DNA of 64,000 nucleotides from CAWCLK01 sp963796225 (GTDB lineage: Bacteria > Actinomycetota > Nitriliruptoria > Nitriliruptorales > Nitriliruptoraceae), in contig CAWCLK010000020.1 in the NCBI GenBank assembly GCA_963796225.1, forward strand, positions 180,251-244,250. The letters are read 5' to 3'. The position numbers and the translations under genes were made by a program. Positions 28,296-38,798 of this stretch are shown in pieces. The notes beneath the pieces were generated by a model. The model was not told the origin of the DNA and did no database searches. It worked only from the letters and a program-made list of their open reading frames with translations. Numbering within the stretch: the first letter of the stretch is position 1; each line of letters begins with the position of its first letter.

Positions 28296-29152
28296 GCACC
28301 CTGCGTCCCGACCACTTCGAGTTCGTGCGCGACCTCGTACGTCGCCGTGCCGGCATCGTCCTGGAGGACGGCAAGGAGTACCTGGTCGAGGCGCGCCTGA
28401 CCGCGCTGGCCCGGACCCACGGCACGGACCTCGCCGCCCTCGTCGACACCGCCGTCGGCGGCCGGACGGCACTGCACGACGAGATCGTGGACGCGATGAC
28501 GACCAACGAGACGTCGTTCTTCCGGGACCTGCACCCCTTCGAGACGCTGCGGACCGAGATCCTGCCCCGGCTGGTCGAGATGCGCCGGGCGAGCCGGACC
28601 ATCCGCATCCTGTCGGGCGCGGCCTCGACCGGCCAGGAGGCCTACTCCATCGCGTTGATGATCCGGACGCACTTCCCCGAGCTGCTCGGATGGGACGTGC
28701 AGATCATCGGGACCGACATCTCGCGCGAGGCCCTGGCCAAGGCCCGGGCCGGCCGCTACACCCAGCTGGAGATCAACCGGGGGCTGCCCGCGACCATGCT
28801 CCGGTGGTTCACCCAGGCGGGGCGCGAGTTCGTGCTGGACGACAGCGTGCGCTCGCTCGTGGAGTTCCGCGAGCTGAACCTCGTGGAGCCGTGGCCGCTG
28901 CTGCCCACCTGCGACCTGGTCCTGCTCCGCAACGTCCTCATCTACTTCGACCTGCCGACCAAGGCCACGATCCTCGGTCGCCTCCGACAGGTGGTCGCCC
29001 CGGACGGCCTGCTCTTCCTCGGGGCCTCGGAGACGACCCTCAACATCGACCCGAGCTGGACGCCGCTCCGGCTGGGTCCGTCCACCGTCTACGCCCCCGA
29101 CGCTGCCAGGAGCCACCCGTGGTCCTCTCCGACGATGATCTCCGCGAGCTGA
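28292..29152 (+). CDS. cheR: Chemotaxis receptor methyltransferase CheR
   Basis: 286 residues. The N-terminal helical domain is followed by the SAM-binding domain: MTTNETSFFRD, SGAASTGQEAYSIALM, IIGTDISREALAKARAGRY and LVLLRNVLIYFD. It methylates receptor glutamates with SAM. GTG 28292 overlaps the cheB stop. Its last ~11 residues overlap the start of the next gene (29119) in another frame, consistent with translational coupling. Confidence 0.95.
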   Translation: MSTLRPDHFEFVRDLVRRRAGIVLEDGKEYLVEARLTALARTHGTDLAALVDTAVGGRTALHDEIVDAMTTNETSFFRDLHPFETLRTEILPRLVEMRRASRTIRILSGAASTGQEAYSIALMIRTHFPELLGWDVQIIGTDISREALAKARAGRYTQLEINRGLPATMLRWFTQAGREFVLDDSVRSLVEFRELNLVEPWPLLPTCDLVLLRNVLIYFDLPTKATILGRLRQVVAPDGLLFLGASETTLNIDPSWTPLRLGPSTVYAPDAARSHPWSSPTMISAS

Positions 29153-29586
29153 TCGAGGGCGTCTGGGCCCCCAGCCTGGAGCTGCCGGTGGTCGCCGGCG
29201 CCCCCGGCGACCCGGCCGACCTCGCCCACGGCGCCGTGCTGCGGTTCAGCGGCGGCTGGAACGGCCACGTCTGCATCGACGCGGCTGACGGGTTCGCCCG
29301 CGCCGTGGCCGCCGCGATGTTCGGCCTCCCCGATGCGGACGTCACGACCGAGGACGCCCGGGACGCGCTCGGCGAGATGGCCAACGTCATGGGCGGCAAC
29401 GTCAAGTCCTATGCCGCTGGCGAGGTCGACCTCGCGCTGCCGGCGACCGGCGACGCAGGGGCGCACCCGACCGGGACCGCGGTCGCCACCGCGTGGTGCG
29501 CGATCGGCGGCTCTCCCGTCCGTGTCACCGTGCTCGAGGACGCCGCAGTCGAGACGGCTGCGCTCGCAGCGGATCCGCTGCGGTAG
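29119..29586 (+). CDS. cheX: CheX-type CheY-P phosphatase
   Basis: 155 residues. The key EXXN signature is in LGEMANVMGGNVKSY, the acid/amide pair that CheX/CheC phosphatases insert into CheY-P. Single-domain length matches CheX. It would speed CheY dephosphorylation, filling the role CheZ has in enterobacteria. The GTG at 29119 is preceded by CAGGAG and overlaps the end of cheR. It is last in the cheAWYBRX cluster; no cheD or cheC is present. Confidence 0.88.
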   Translation: MVLSDDDLRELIEGVWAPSLELPVVAGAPGDPADLAHGAVLRFSGGWNGHVCIDAADGFARAVAAAMFGLPDADVTTEDARDALGEMANVMGGNVKSYAAGEVDLALPATGDAGAHPTGTAVATAWCAIGGSPVRVTVLEDAAVETAALAADPLR

Positions 29587-29594
29587 CACCGCAG
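29578..29594. terminator. Small hairpin at the end of the che cluster
   Basis: A 7-bp perfect inverted repeat with a 3-nt loop spans the cheX stop codon, directly following a 14-bp palindrome at 29567-29580. It lies between convergent cheX and the GluTR-like gene. No U-tract. Confidence 0.4.
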
Positions 29595-29671
29595 TGCCAC
29601 CGCCCACGTGCACGAAACACGCAGGCGCACCCGGCGACGAACGTCCGATCTGACGACGCCGGGCCGTCGCG

Positions 29672-30676
29672 TCAGCCTCGCAGCACGGTCACCCGATGGT
29701 GCAGGGCACGCCGGAGCCGGGACCGCGTCCGGGACACGTGCTCGGGGTCGACGCCCGCGGCGGCCAGCCGGGCCACGCGCTCCTCGACCTCGGCGTACCA
29801 CCCGGCGACCGCGCGGGGCAGGCACACGTCCACCACCAGGGGCGCAGGTCGATCCCCGCGCCGCCGCAGGACGTCGTCCCACCAGTCCGCGTCGAGCTGC
29901 CATCCCGGGGCGGCCACGACGACGGCGCGCGCGTGCACGACGACATCCGTGAGGTCCTCGGGCGGACGCCAGCACGCCCCCGTCGTCCGGGCGACCGCGG
30001 CGGCCCGTGCGGGCGTGCGGTTCACGACGACGACGTCCTCGAGCCCGTGGCGACGCAGTTGGGTGAGCACGCCCCGCGCGGCGACGCCCGCCCCGACGAC
30101 GACCACGCCCCCGCGATCGGACAGCTCGTCGGCGACCAGGGCGGCCGTCGCCGACCCGATGCCCGCCCCGCCGGCGGCCAGGGCGGTGCGGTGACGGACC
30201 TGCTTGCCGGTGCGCAGCGCCTCGCGGACCAGCCGGTGCAGGTGCTTCCCGCACGTCCCGGCGGCCACCGCCTCGTCACGGGCGGTGCGCAGCTGCCGGA
30301 GGACGTCGACGTCGCCGAGCACGGCGGACTCCAGCCCCGCGGCCACGCGCAGGAGGTGCTCGGCGGCCTCCCGCCCCGTCCGTCGCGCCCGTGCGACGCC
30401 GGCCGCCCCGCAGGGCTCGTGGCTGACGCGGACGACGCCGCCGTGCATGGCCTCGTCCAGCACGACGTGCCAGACGTCGGCGGCGTGCCGGCCCTCCGGT
30501 TCGGCGAGCACGAGCTCGGTGCGATTGCAGGTCACAAGCAGCAGTGCCTCGCACCCCGGGAAGGTGGTCGCGATGCGCGCCAGGACGCGGCGCCGGGCGT
30601 CGGCATCCAGGTGCAGGCGCGCCCGGATCTCGTCCGGGGTGGACCGGTGATCGACACCGACGACCGTCAGCTCCAT
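29672..30676 (-). CDS. Short glutamyl-tRNA reductase homologue (HemA-like)
   Basis: 334 residues against about 420-470 for normal GluTR. Catalytic-domain motifs are present: VDHRSTPDEIRARL, the nucleophilic Cys in VTCNRTEL, and GLESAVLGDVDVLRQLRTA (family GLESMVLGE.QILGQVK). The NADPH-binding domain has VVVGAGVAARGVL and VVVNRTPARA. The protein stops soon after LPRAVAGWYAEVEE, so most of the V-shaped dimerisation domain is absent. It could be a minimal GluTR making glutamate-1-semialdehyde for haem, or a divergent paralogue; no other haem gene is nearby. GGAGGG before the ATG at 30676 supports the start. Confidence 0.8.
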   Translation of the reverse strand: MELTVVGVDHRSTPDEIRARLHLDADARRRVLARIATTFPGCEALLLVTCNRTELVLAEPEGRHAADVWHVVLDEAMHGGVVRVSHEPCGAAGVARARRTGREAAEHLLRVAAGLESAVLGDVDVLRQLRTARDEAVAAGTCGKHLHRLVREALRTGKQVRHRTALAAGGAGIGSATAALVADELSDRGGVVVVGAGVAARGVLTQLRRHGLEDVVVVNRTPARAAAVARTTGACWRPPEDLTDVVVHARAVVVAAPGWQLDADWWDDVLRRRGDRPAPLVVDVCLPRAVAGWYAEVEERVARLAAAGVDPEHVSRTRSRLRRALHHRVTVLRG

Positions 30677-30712
30677 CGTCGCCTGCCCTCCGGCGTCCGG
30701 GACCGATGACGA

Positions 30713-30742
30713 CGGGGCGCCGGACGAGTGTCCGACGCCCCG
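30713..30742 (-). terminator. Hairpin terminator downstream of the chemoreceptor gene
   Basis: A 13-bp inverted repeat with one mismatch (30713-30725 with 30730-30742) and a GAGT loop lies 15 bp after the chemoreceptor stop on the reverse strand and before the GluTR-like gene. Confidence 0.6.
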
Positions 30743-30756
30743 CCCCGCATCGCGTG

Positions 30757-33444
30757 TCAGAACGAGAAGCGCTCGACCAGGGAGTTGAGCTCGGACGCCG
30801 TCCGCGTGAGCTCGGCGGCCTGGCCCTGGGTCTGCGCGGCACCCTTCGAGGTGGACTCGGCGGCGGTGGCCACGCCCTCGATGTTGGACGTGATCTCGGC
30901 CGAGCCCTGGTTGGCCTCGTTGACCGACCGGGCGATCTCGCTGGTCGTCGCGGCCTGCTCCTCCACCGCCGAGGCGATGGTGGTCTGGATCTCGGAGATC
31001 TGGTCGATGATGCCGCTGATCTCGGTGATGGCCTCGACCGCGGACTTCGTGTCCGTCTGGATCGTCTCGATCTTGCCCGAGATGTCCTCGGTGGCCCGGG
31101 CCGTCTCCTTGGCGAGCTCCTTGACCTCGTTGGCCACGACCGCGAAGCCCTTGCCGGACTCGCCCGCGCGGGCCGCCTCGATGGTGGCGTTGAGGGCGAG
31201 CAGGTTGGTCTGCTGGGCGATGTCGGTGATCACCTTGATGATCTTGCCGATCTCGGCCGAGGACTCCCCGAGCTTGTTGATCGTGACCGTCGTGGTGTCC
31301 GCGGCCGTCACCGCCTCGCTGGCCACCTGCGCCGCGTGCGAGGTGTTCTGGCTGATCTCCTTGATGGAGGCCGTCATCTCCTCGGCCGCGGCGGCGACCG
31401 CCTCGACGTTGGCCGACACGCCCTTCGAGGACTCGGTGACCAGGTTGGCCTGGCTGGAGGTCTCGGTCGCGTTGGCCTCCATCGAGGTCGAGACCTCGGT
31501 CAGCTCGGTCGCCGCCTGGTTCAGCTGCGCCACGGAGGACGCGATGCCACCGATGGACGCACGCAGGTCGGCGAGCAGTCGCTGCAGGCCTTCGCCCATC
31601 TGGCCGATCGCGTCCTCGCCGCGGACGGCCACCTCCTGGGTCAGGTCACCGGCCGCAGCGGCCTCGACCACCTGGAGCATGGCGTCGACCTTCTGGCGCA
31701 GCTCCTCGGCGGCCTCCCGCTCGCGCTCCTGCGAGATCCGGTTGTCCTCCTCGAGCTGGAGCCGTTCGGTGATGACCTCCCACGAGGCCATCGCCCCGAT
31801 GTACTCGCCCTTGTCGTCGAAGATCGCGCTGGCGAGCAGGTCCAGCTTCTCCGGACCGACCTCGATGGTCGCCCGGTACGGCAGGTTCGCCGGGTCGTTC
31901 AGCAACGCCGCCTGGTGCTCCGGCCGCTTGTGGAAGACGTCGATCTTCTGACCGATCATCTCGTCGGCCTTCACCGGCAGGTACGCCTCCAACGACCGCA
32001 GGGTCTCGGTCGACGCCGGGTTCATGTACCGCAGCACACGATCCCGGTCCGCGAACATCATGTTGGTCGGCGCGTTGTCCATCATCGACTGCACCCGGGC
32101 CATCTCCGACTGCAGCCGCAGCTTCTCGGTGATGACCTCCCACGAGGCCATCGCCCCGATGTACTCGCCCTTGTTGTCGAAGATCGCGCTGGCGAGCAGG
32201 TCCAGCTTCTCCGGACCGACCTCGATGGTCGCCCGGTACGGCAGGTTCGCCGGGTCGTTCAGCAACGCCGCCTGGTGCTCCGGCCGCTTGTGGAAGACGT
32301 CGATCTTCTGACCGATCATCTCGTCGGCCTTCACCGGCAGGTACGCCTCCAACGACCGCAGGGTCTCGGTCGACGCCGGGTTCATGTACCGCAGCACACG
32401 ATCCCGGTCCGCGAACATCATGTTGGTCGGCGCGTTGTCCATCATCGACTGCACCCGGGCCATCTCCGACTCGCGGATGACCCGTTCGAGGGCAGCCGAG
32501 ACCGACTGCCCGACCGACCGCAGCGCGTCCAGGCGCTCGGGGGACAGGTCCAGGGTCTCCAGGGCGAAGAAGTCCATGGTCCCGACGACGTCCCCCTCGA
32601 CGACGACGGGGAAGCACACGCCCGACTTCACCCCGGCCGACCGCGCCGCCGGCGCGCGCACACAGTCGGTCACGGTGCCGAGGTCGCGTTCGAACACGAG
32701 GTCCTGCGACAGCCAGGTCCGACCCGAGAGGCCCACGCCCTTGTCGAACGACGCCTCGAGGGTGACGGTGCGGAACTCCGCCGTGACGGTCCCCGACTCC
32801 AGCGCGAAGCGCAGGGTCTCGGCCTCGCGGTCACGTTCCCAGAAGGAGCCGTACGCCCACCCGAAGGCATCGCGGACGGTGTCCAGGGCCGCACGCACGG
32901 CCGCGTCGCGGTCACCGGCCTCGGCCACGGCCTGCAGCACCCGCGTCATCGCGTGGGCGTTCTCGGCCTGCTCGGTGGCCCGGCGCTGCGCCGCCCGTGC
33001 CTCGCTCACGTCCTCCCAGTCCACGACCCAGCCCGCGACCTCGCCGTCCACGCGGACGGCGTTCGCCGTGGCCCGGACGGTCGTGTCCCCGAAGCGGTAG
33101 GTGCGGGTGGCCGGGAGCGCGCCGGGGTCGCGGAGCACGGCCTCGATGGCCGGCGGGTCGTCGTGGAAGCGGTGGATCGACCCACCCACGACGTCGGTGG
33201 CCGCGACGCCGAAGGCCGAGAGCAGGTCGGCCTCGATCGCCCGCAGGGCGACCCGCGCGTGCGGGGTGGCGTGGACGATCGTGAGGTCCACGTCGATCAC
33301 GAACACGTTGGTCTGCAGTGCGTCGAGTGTCGCCCGCATGTCCGCCAGGACCCGCGGCGCGGGGCGCTCGATGAGCGCGGTCGCCGGGGTGCTGCCGTTG
33401 CCGTTGAGGTGCGTCTCGTCCGCCGTGAGCTGCTCGTCGCTCAT
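30757..33444 (-). CDS. Cytoplasmic chemoreceptor: PAS-GAF-PAS-PAS-MCP
   Basis: 895 residues with no membrane segment. Order: a PAS-like domain (about 28-145), a GAF domain (about 165-320), two almost identical PAS modules (about 324-439 and 444-559, each starting ARVQSMMDNAPTNMMFADRD), a HAMP-like connector (about 575-630) and an MCP signalling domain whose hairpin tip reads DIAQQTNLLALNATIEAARA. It would sense an intracellular cue (redox, haem or small ligand) and control CheA. The ATG at 33444 follows AAGGA. It is separated from the che cluster by the GluTR-like gene on the same strand. The duplicated PAS pair is also a DNA repeat. Confidence 0.93.
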   Translation of the reverse strand: MSDEQLTADETHLNGNGSTPATALIERPAPRVLADMRATLDALQTNVFVIDVDLTIVHATPHARVALRAIEADLLSAFGVAATDVVGGSIHRFHDDPPAIEAVLRDPGALPATRTYRFGDTTVRATANAVRVDGEVAGWVVDWEDVSEARAAQRRATEQAENAHAMTRVLQAVAEAGDRDAAVRAALDTVRDAFGWAYGSFWERDREAETLRFALESGTVTAEFRTVTLEASFDKGVGLSGRTWLSQDLVFERDLGTVTDCVRAPAARSAGVKSGVCFPVVVEGDVVGTMDFFALETLDLSPERLDALRSVGQSVSAALERVIRESEMARVQSMMDNAPTNMMFADRDRVLRYMNPASTETLRSLEAYLPVKADEMIGQKIDVFHKRPEHQAALLNDPANLPYRATIEVGPEKLDLLASAIFDNKGEYIGAMASWEVITEKLRLQSEMARVQSMMDNAPTNMMFADRDRVLRYMNPASTETLRSLEAYLPVKADEMIGQKIDVFHKRPEHQAALLNDPANLPYRATIEVGPEKLDLLASAIFDDKGEYIGAMASWEVITERLQLEEDNRISQEREREAAEELRQKVDAMLQVVEAAAAGDLTQEVAVRGEDAIGQMGEGLQRLLADLRASIGGIASSVAQLNQAATELTEVSTSMEANATETSSQANLVTESSKGVSANVEAVAAAAEEMTASIKEISQNTSHAAQVASEAVTAADTTTVTINKLGESSAEIGKIIKVITDIAQQTNLLALNATIEAARAGESGKGFAVVANEVKELAKETARATEDISGKIETIQTDTKSAVEAITEISGIIDQISEIQTTIASAVEEQAATTSEIARSVNEANQGSAEITSNIEGVATAAESTSKGAAQTQGQAAELTRTASELNSLVERFSF
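31766..32471. repeat. Tandem 346-bp near-identical repeat (PAS modules)
   Basis: Copies at 31766-32111 and 32126-32471, offset 360 bp (120 codons). Comparing them base by base I find a single difference: C at 31815 against T at 32175 (Asp against Asn in the protein). The 14 bp between copies differ from the flanks. It is either a very recent duplication, gene conversion, or an assembly artefact. Confidence 0.95.
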
Positions 33445-33543
33445 TGGTGATCCGGTCCTTCTCCGCCTGCGCCAGCAAGCTCCGTCGAACCCCCTCACGA
33501 CGGGACCTGACGGCCGGCCGGACCGGCACTTGAGGAGTCGCGC

Positions 33544-36333
33544 CTACCCGGTGTTGCGCAACCCGGCCGCGATGCCGTTGATGGTCAGCAGCAACGCCCG
33601 GCTGGTGGACGGATCCGGTTCCTCCGCCTCACGCGTCCGCGCCAGCAGCTCGACCTGCAGGGCGTGCAGCGGGTGCAGGTAGCGGTCCCGGACGGCCAGC
33701 GTCCGTTGCAGGACCGGGTGATCCTGCAGGGGGCCGTGGCCCTCGGTGATCCAGTCCAGCTGGTCGCGGGTCCGTGCCAGCTCCTCCTCGAGGGTGCCGA
33801 GCAGGTGTCGGTGCTCCGACGGGACCAGGGCGTCGACGTACCGGCGCGCGATCGTCAGGTCGGTCTTGGCCAGCGTCATCTCCACGTTGGAGAGCAGCGC
33901 GCGCATGAACCACCACTCGCGAGCCATGGCGCGCAGCGTGTCGCCGTGGCCGGCCTCGCGCGCAGCGGCCAGGCCGCTGCCGAGCCCGAACCACCCCGGC
34001 ACGATCTGGCGGCTCTGGGTCCACCCGAACACCCACGGGATGGCACGCAGGCCGCCCAGCCCGGCGCCCGCGTCGGGGCGCGACGACGGACGGGAGCCGA
34101 TGTTGAGGCGGCTGAGCTCCTGCACCGGCGTGGAGGCCAGGAAGTACTCGACCAGCGAGGGGTCGTCGATGAGGTCCCGGTAGGTGGCGCGTGCCGCCGC
34201 CGAGGCGATGTCCATGACCTCGTCGTAGCGGTCGATCGTGCCCTGCGGCTGCCGGGAGGTGGTGTGCAGGAGGCTGGCCTCCAGCGTCGCCGACAGCAGC
34301 ACCTCCAGGTTGTGGCGGGCCAGCTGCGGGAGCAGGTACTTGTCCGAGATGACCTCGCCCTGCTCGGTCAGCTTCACCGCCCCGTCGACCGCCCCGTAGG
34401 GCTGGGCCAGGATCGCCTGGTGGGCGGGTCCGCCGCCCCGACCGACCGAGCCGCCGCGCCCGTGGAACAGCCGCAGCCGCACCCCGTGGTGCGCGGCGAC
34501 GTCGCGAAGCTTGCGGATCGCGGTGTGGATCGACCACCGCGACGTGACGATGCCGCCGTCCTTGTTCGAGTCGGAGTAGCCGAGCATCACCTCCTGGACG
34601 TCGCCCCGTGCGGCCACGAGGGCGCGGTAGCTGGGCGTGGCCAGCAGGTCGCCGACGATCTGGTCGGCCGCGAGCAGCTCGTCGACGGTCTCGAGCAGCG
34701 GGACGAACGACAGGCGGGCGATGCTCCGCGGGGCGTCGACGAGTCCGGACTCGCGGGCGGCGGCCACGGCAGCCAGGACGTCGGCGGCGCCCCGCGTCAT
34801 CGACACGATGCAGGTGTCCACGACCCCGTCGCCGTAGCGGTCCATGGACTCGCGCAGCACGGTGAACATGCGGGCGACCCGTGTGGCCTCCTCGGAGACC
34901 TCGGTCGTGAGCCCGCTGAGGGGCCTCGAGGCGCTGAGCTCGCGGTCCAGCACCCGTCGGCGCCCCGCCTCGTCGTCGGGGTAGACCAGGTCGTTGAGCT
35001 CGAACAGCTCGCTGATGAGCTGGTGGAAGGTGCGGCTGTGGTCCCGCACGTCCATGACGGCGAGGTGGAAGCGGGAGGCCTCCACGATCCGCCGGACGGC
35101 GTCCACGCGCCCCGCCGCCACCAGGTGCCCGGCGTGCTCGGCCAGGGAGTCGCGTACGAGCTCGAGCTCGGCCACCAGCCCGGACGCGTCGTGGTAGTCG
35201 ACGCCGGGCTGGTGGGCGGTGCCGGCGCGGTGGCGGGCGCGGGTCCGCTGGATCCGTTCGAGGCAGTAGGACACCTTCAGCCGGTAGGGCTCCTCACGGT
35301 TGAGGTGCGCGAGTCGCTCCCACACCTCGGGCAGCAGCTCGCGATCGCGGTCGAGCGACGCGGCCAGCCGCTCGTCGACCCCGACGATGCGCGAGGAGGG
35401 CGACAGCTCGGTGACCAGGCCCGCCAGCGCCCGTTCGATGAGCAGCAGTCCCCGATCGTGCATCCACGCCAGGACCTCCCGGGTGACCTCGGGGGTGACG
35501 AACGGGTTGCCGTCGCGGTCCCCGCCGACCCAGGTCCCGAAGCGGATCGGGTGGGCGTCCGGCGGCAGCGTCACCTCCAGTCGGGCCAGCTCGGCACGCA
35601 GGTCGTCGACCAGCTCGGGCAGCACGTCGTAGAGCACCGACTCGACGTAGTAGAGGGTGGCCTGGGCCTCGTCGGTGGGTCGGGGCGCGGACACGCGCAG
35701 CTCGTCGGTGACCCACAGCAGGTCGATCAGCTCGGCGCTGCGGCGGTCGATGCGCTGGCGGTCGGCCTCGGTCAGGCGGGGGTCGCGGCGGTGCATGGCG
35801 AGCTCGCCGATGTCGGCCAGCTTGGACAGCACCGAGCGGCGCGACGCCTCGGTCGGGTGGGCGGTCACCACGGGACGGACCTCGAGCCGGCGCAGTGCCG
35901 CCGCCACGTCCTCGGTCGCGACCCCGGCCTCGAGCAGGCGGTCGATGGTGATGGGCAGCCAGCCGCGGTCGGACTCCTCGGGGCGGCTGAGGATCATCGA
36001 CACGCGATGGGTCTGCTCGGTGATCGTGGCGAGGTGGAAGTACGTGGTGAACGCCCGGGCGAGCTGGATCGCGTTGACGGCGTCGACGTCCGCAAGCATC
36101 GTGTGCAGGTCGTCGGCGGCCGAGGCGTCGCCCTCGTCGGCACGGCGCGACAGCGACCGGACCTCCTCCACCTGGTCGAGCAGGTCCTGGCCGACCTGGC
36201 GCACCAGCGTGCGGCCGAGCTCGTCGCCGAGGCGACGGATGTCCTCGCGCAGCTCGCGGTCGATGTCGCCACGCCAGGCGTCGACCTCGGGACCGGTCAC
36301 GGGAGCACGGGAGGCAGGGTCGATCGCGGCCAT
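33544..36333 (-). CDS. ppc: Phosphoenolpyruvate carboxylase
   Basis: 929 residues, intact. It converts PEP and bicarbonate to oxaloacetate and phosphate (anaplerosis). Motifs: catalytic His in VVTAHPTEASRRS (about 155), the second signature GYSDSNKDGG (about 588), the PEP-binding FHGRGGSVGRGGGP (about 619), and the conserved C-terminal NG at INGIAAGLRNTG. GGCGAGG precedes the ATG. A TAGCGT box lies about 40 nt upstream. It sits between the chemoreceptor and acyl-CoA mutase genes, all on the reverse strand; together with the mutase it feeds C4 acids to the TCA cycle. Confidence 0.97.
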   Translation of the reverse strand: MAAIDPASRAPVTGPEVDAWRGDIDRELREDIRRLGDELGRTLVRQVGQDLLDQVEEVRSLSRRADEGDASAADDLHTMLADVDAVNAIQLARAFTTYFHLATITEQTHRVSMILSRPEESDRGWLPITIDRLLEAGVATEDVAAALRRLEVRPVVTAHPTEASRRSVLSKLADIGELAMHRRDPRLTEADRQRIDRRSAELIDLLWVTDELRVSAPRPTDEAQATLYYVESVLYDVLPELVDDLRAELARLEVTLPPDAHPIRFGTWVGGDRDGNPFVTPEVTREVLAWMHDRGLLLIERALAGLVTELSPSSRIVGVDERLAASLDRDRELLPEVWERLAHLNREEPYRLKVSYCLERIQRTRARHRAGTAHQPGVDYHDASGLVAELELVRDSLAEHAGHLVAAGRVDAVRRIVEASRFHLAVMDVRDHSRTFHQLISELFELNDLVYPDDEAGRRRVLDRELSASRPLSGLTTEVSEEATRVARMFTVLRESMDRYGDGVVDTCIVSMTRGAADVLAAVAAARESGLVDAPRSIARLSFVPLLETVDELLAADQIVGDLLATPSYRALVAARGDVQEVMLGYSDSNKDGGIVTSRWSIHTAIRKLRDVAAHHGVRLRLFHGRGGSVGRGGGPAHQAILAQPYGAVDGAVKLTEQGEVISDKYLLPQLARHNLEVLLSATLEASLLHTTSRQPQGTIDRYDEVMDIASAAARATYRDLIDDPSLVEYFLASTPVQELSRLNIGSRPSSRPDAGAGLGGLRAIPWVFGWTQSRQIVPGWFGLGSGLAAAREAGHGDTLRAMAREWWFMRALLSNVEMTLAKTDLTIARRYVDALVPSEHRHLLGTLEEELARTRDQLDWITEGHGPLQDHPVLQRTLAVRDRYLHPLHALQVELLARTREAEEPDPSTSRALLLTINGIAAGLRNTG

Positions 36334-36419
36334 GGCACCTCGCCGGGGGTCAGGGGCAGGCAGTGCTCCCGACGCTACCGAGGTGGGGTCGCGCTCCGCG
36401 AGGGGTCAGCCGGGCGACG

Positions 36420-38078
<1,659 letters not shown>

Positions 38079-38107
38079 GTGCGCCCTTTCCGACGTCCGA
38101 CACGACC

Positions 38108-38136
38108 AGCGTACGAGCGGTTTGTTTCGACGTCAA
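38108..38136 (-). promoter_or_regulatory. Strong predicted sigma-70-type promoter of the acyl-CoA mutase gene
   Basis: On the reverse strand: TTGACG (38136-38131), a 17-bp spacer that is AT-rich for this genome, then TACGCT (38113-38108). Transcription would start near 38101, giving a ~23-nt leader with GGAAAGGG before the ATG. It is the best -35/-10 pair in the window. Confidence 0.7.
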
Positions 38137-38146
38137 AGTATCTCGC

Positions 38147-38219
38147 CCGTTCGGGTCGCCGTGGCGTTCGTTCGTCGGTGGGGGCCGCCCGTTCGGCCGG
38201 CCGGGGGGTGGCCGTTCGG
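38147..38219. repeat. Three copies of CCGTTCGG upstream of the mutase promoter
   Basis: Direct repeats of CCGTTCGG at 38147-38154, 38189-38196 and 38212-38219 lie in the 200-bp gap between the divergent mutase and hypothetical genes. Spacing is irregular (42 and 23 bp). They might be regulator sites; GC-rich chance matches cannot be excluded. Confidence 0.3.
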
Positions 38220-38278
38220 CGGTGGCCCTCATCCACGAACCTGCCATCCTCGGGTTGTGACCCGCGGAGGGGGACCCC

Positions 38279-38791
38279 ATGCAGCTTCCCAGCACGCTCA
38301 CCAGCGTCCCGGTGCTCGCCGGCATCGGCGCCGTCGTCGCGGCGGTGCTCGTCGGCCTCGTGCTGGTCGTCCTGCATCGCCGTCGCGAATCGCGCCGGCA
38401 CGACCAGACCGCCCCCGCCCCGATGGCGGAGTTCTGGCTGCACCCGGTCCGACCCGAGGTCGCCCGGCAGCTGCACGCCCGCTGGGACGCCCTGCAGCTC
38501 GACTTCGTCGACGCTCCGTCGGACACGCTCCGCCGCGCCGACGCCCTGGTGGCCGAGGCCATGCGCGAGCGCGGCTACCCGGCGGTGGACGCCGAGGGAC
38601 GGGCTCGCCTGCTCCGCGAGCACGAGCCGGCCCACGCCGAGCGCTACGAGCGTCTGCACCGCGCCCTGGCCGAGGGCGAGCAGCACTGGGACACCGAGCA
38701 GCGTCGCCAGGCCCTCCTGCAGGTGCGCACCCTCTTCGACGCCCTGCTGCGCGACGAGTCCGCGAACCAGCCCCGCCTCTTCGCCGCCTGA
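38279..38791 (+). CDS. Hypothetical single-pass membrane protein
   Basis: 170 residues with one N-terminal membrane helix (about 10-33, followed by HRRRESRRH, so the C-terminus is cytoplasmic) and a helical cytoplasmic domain that contains VDAPSDTLRRADALVAEAMRERGYP. This segment resembles actinobacterial proteins of unknown function with a similar VxxP..a...AD.LV...M..RGYP pattern. The ATG at 38279 follows GGAGGGGG. It is convergent with a MarR gene, 7 bp apart. Confidence 0.75.
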   Translation: MQLPSTLTSVPVLAGIGAVVAAVLVGLVLVVLHRRRESRRHDQTAPAPMAEFWLHPVRPEVARQLHARWDALQLDFVDAPSDTLRRADALVAEAMRERGYPAVDAEGRARLLREHEPAHAERYERLHRALAEGEQHWDTEQRRQALLQVRTLFDALLRDESANQPRLFAA

Positions 38792-38798
38792 ACCCGGC

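Noticed and set aside
31766..32471. CRISPR array or transposon repeat
   Set aside because: Only two long in-frame copies within a receptor gene, coding for PAS domains; no spacers, target duplications or transposase.
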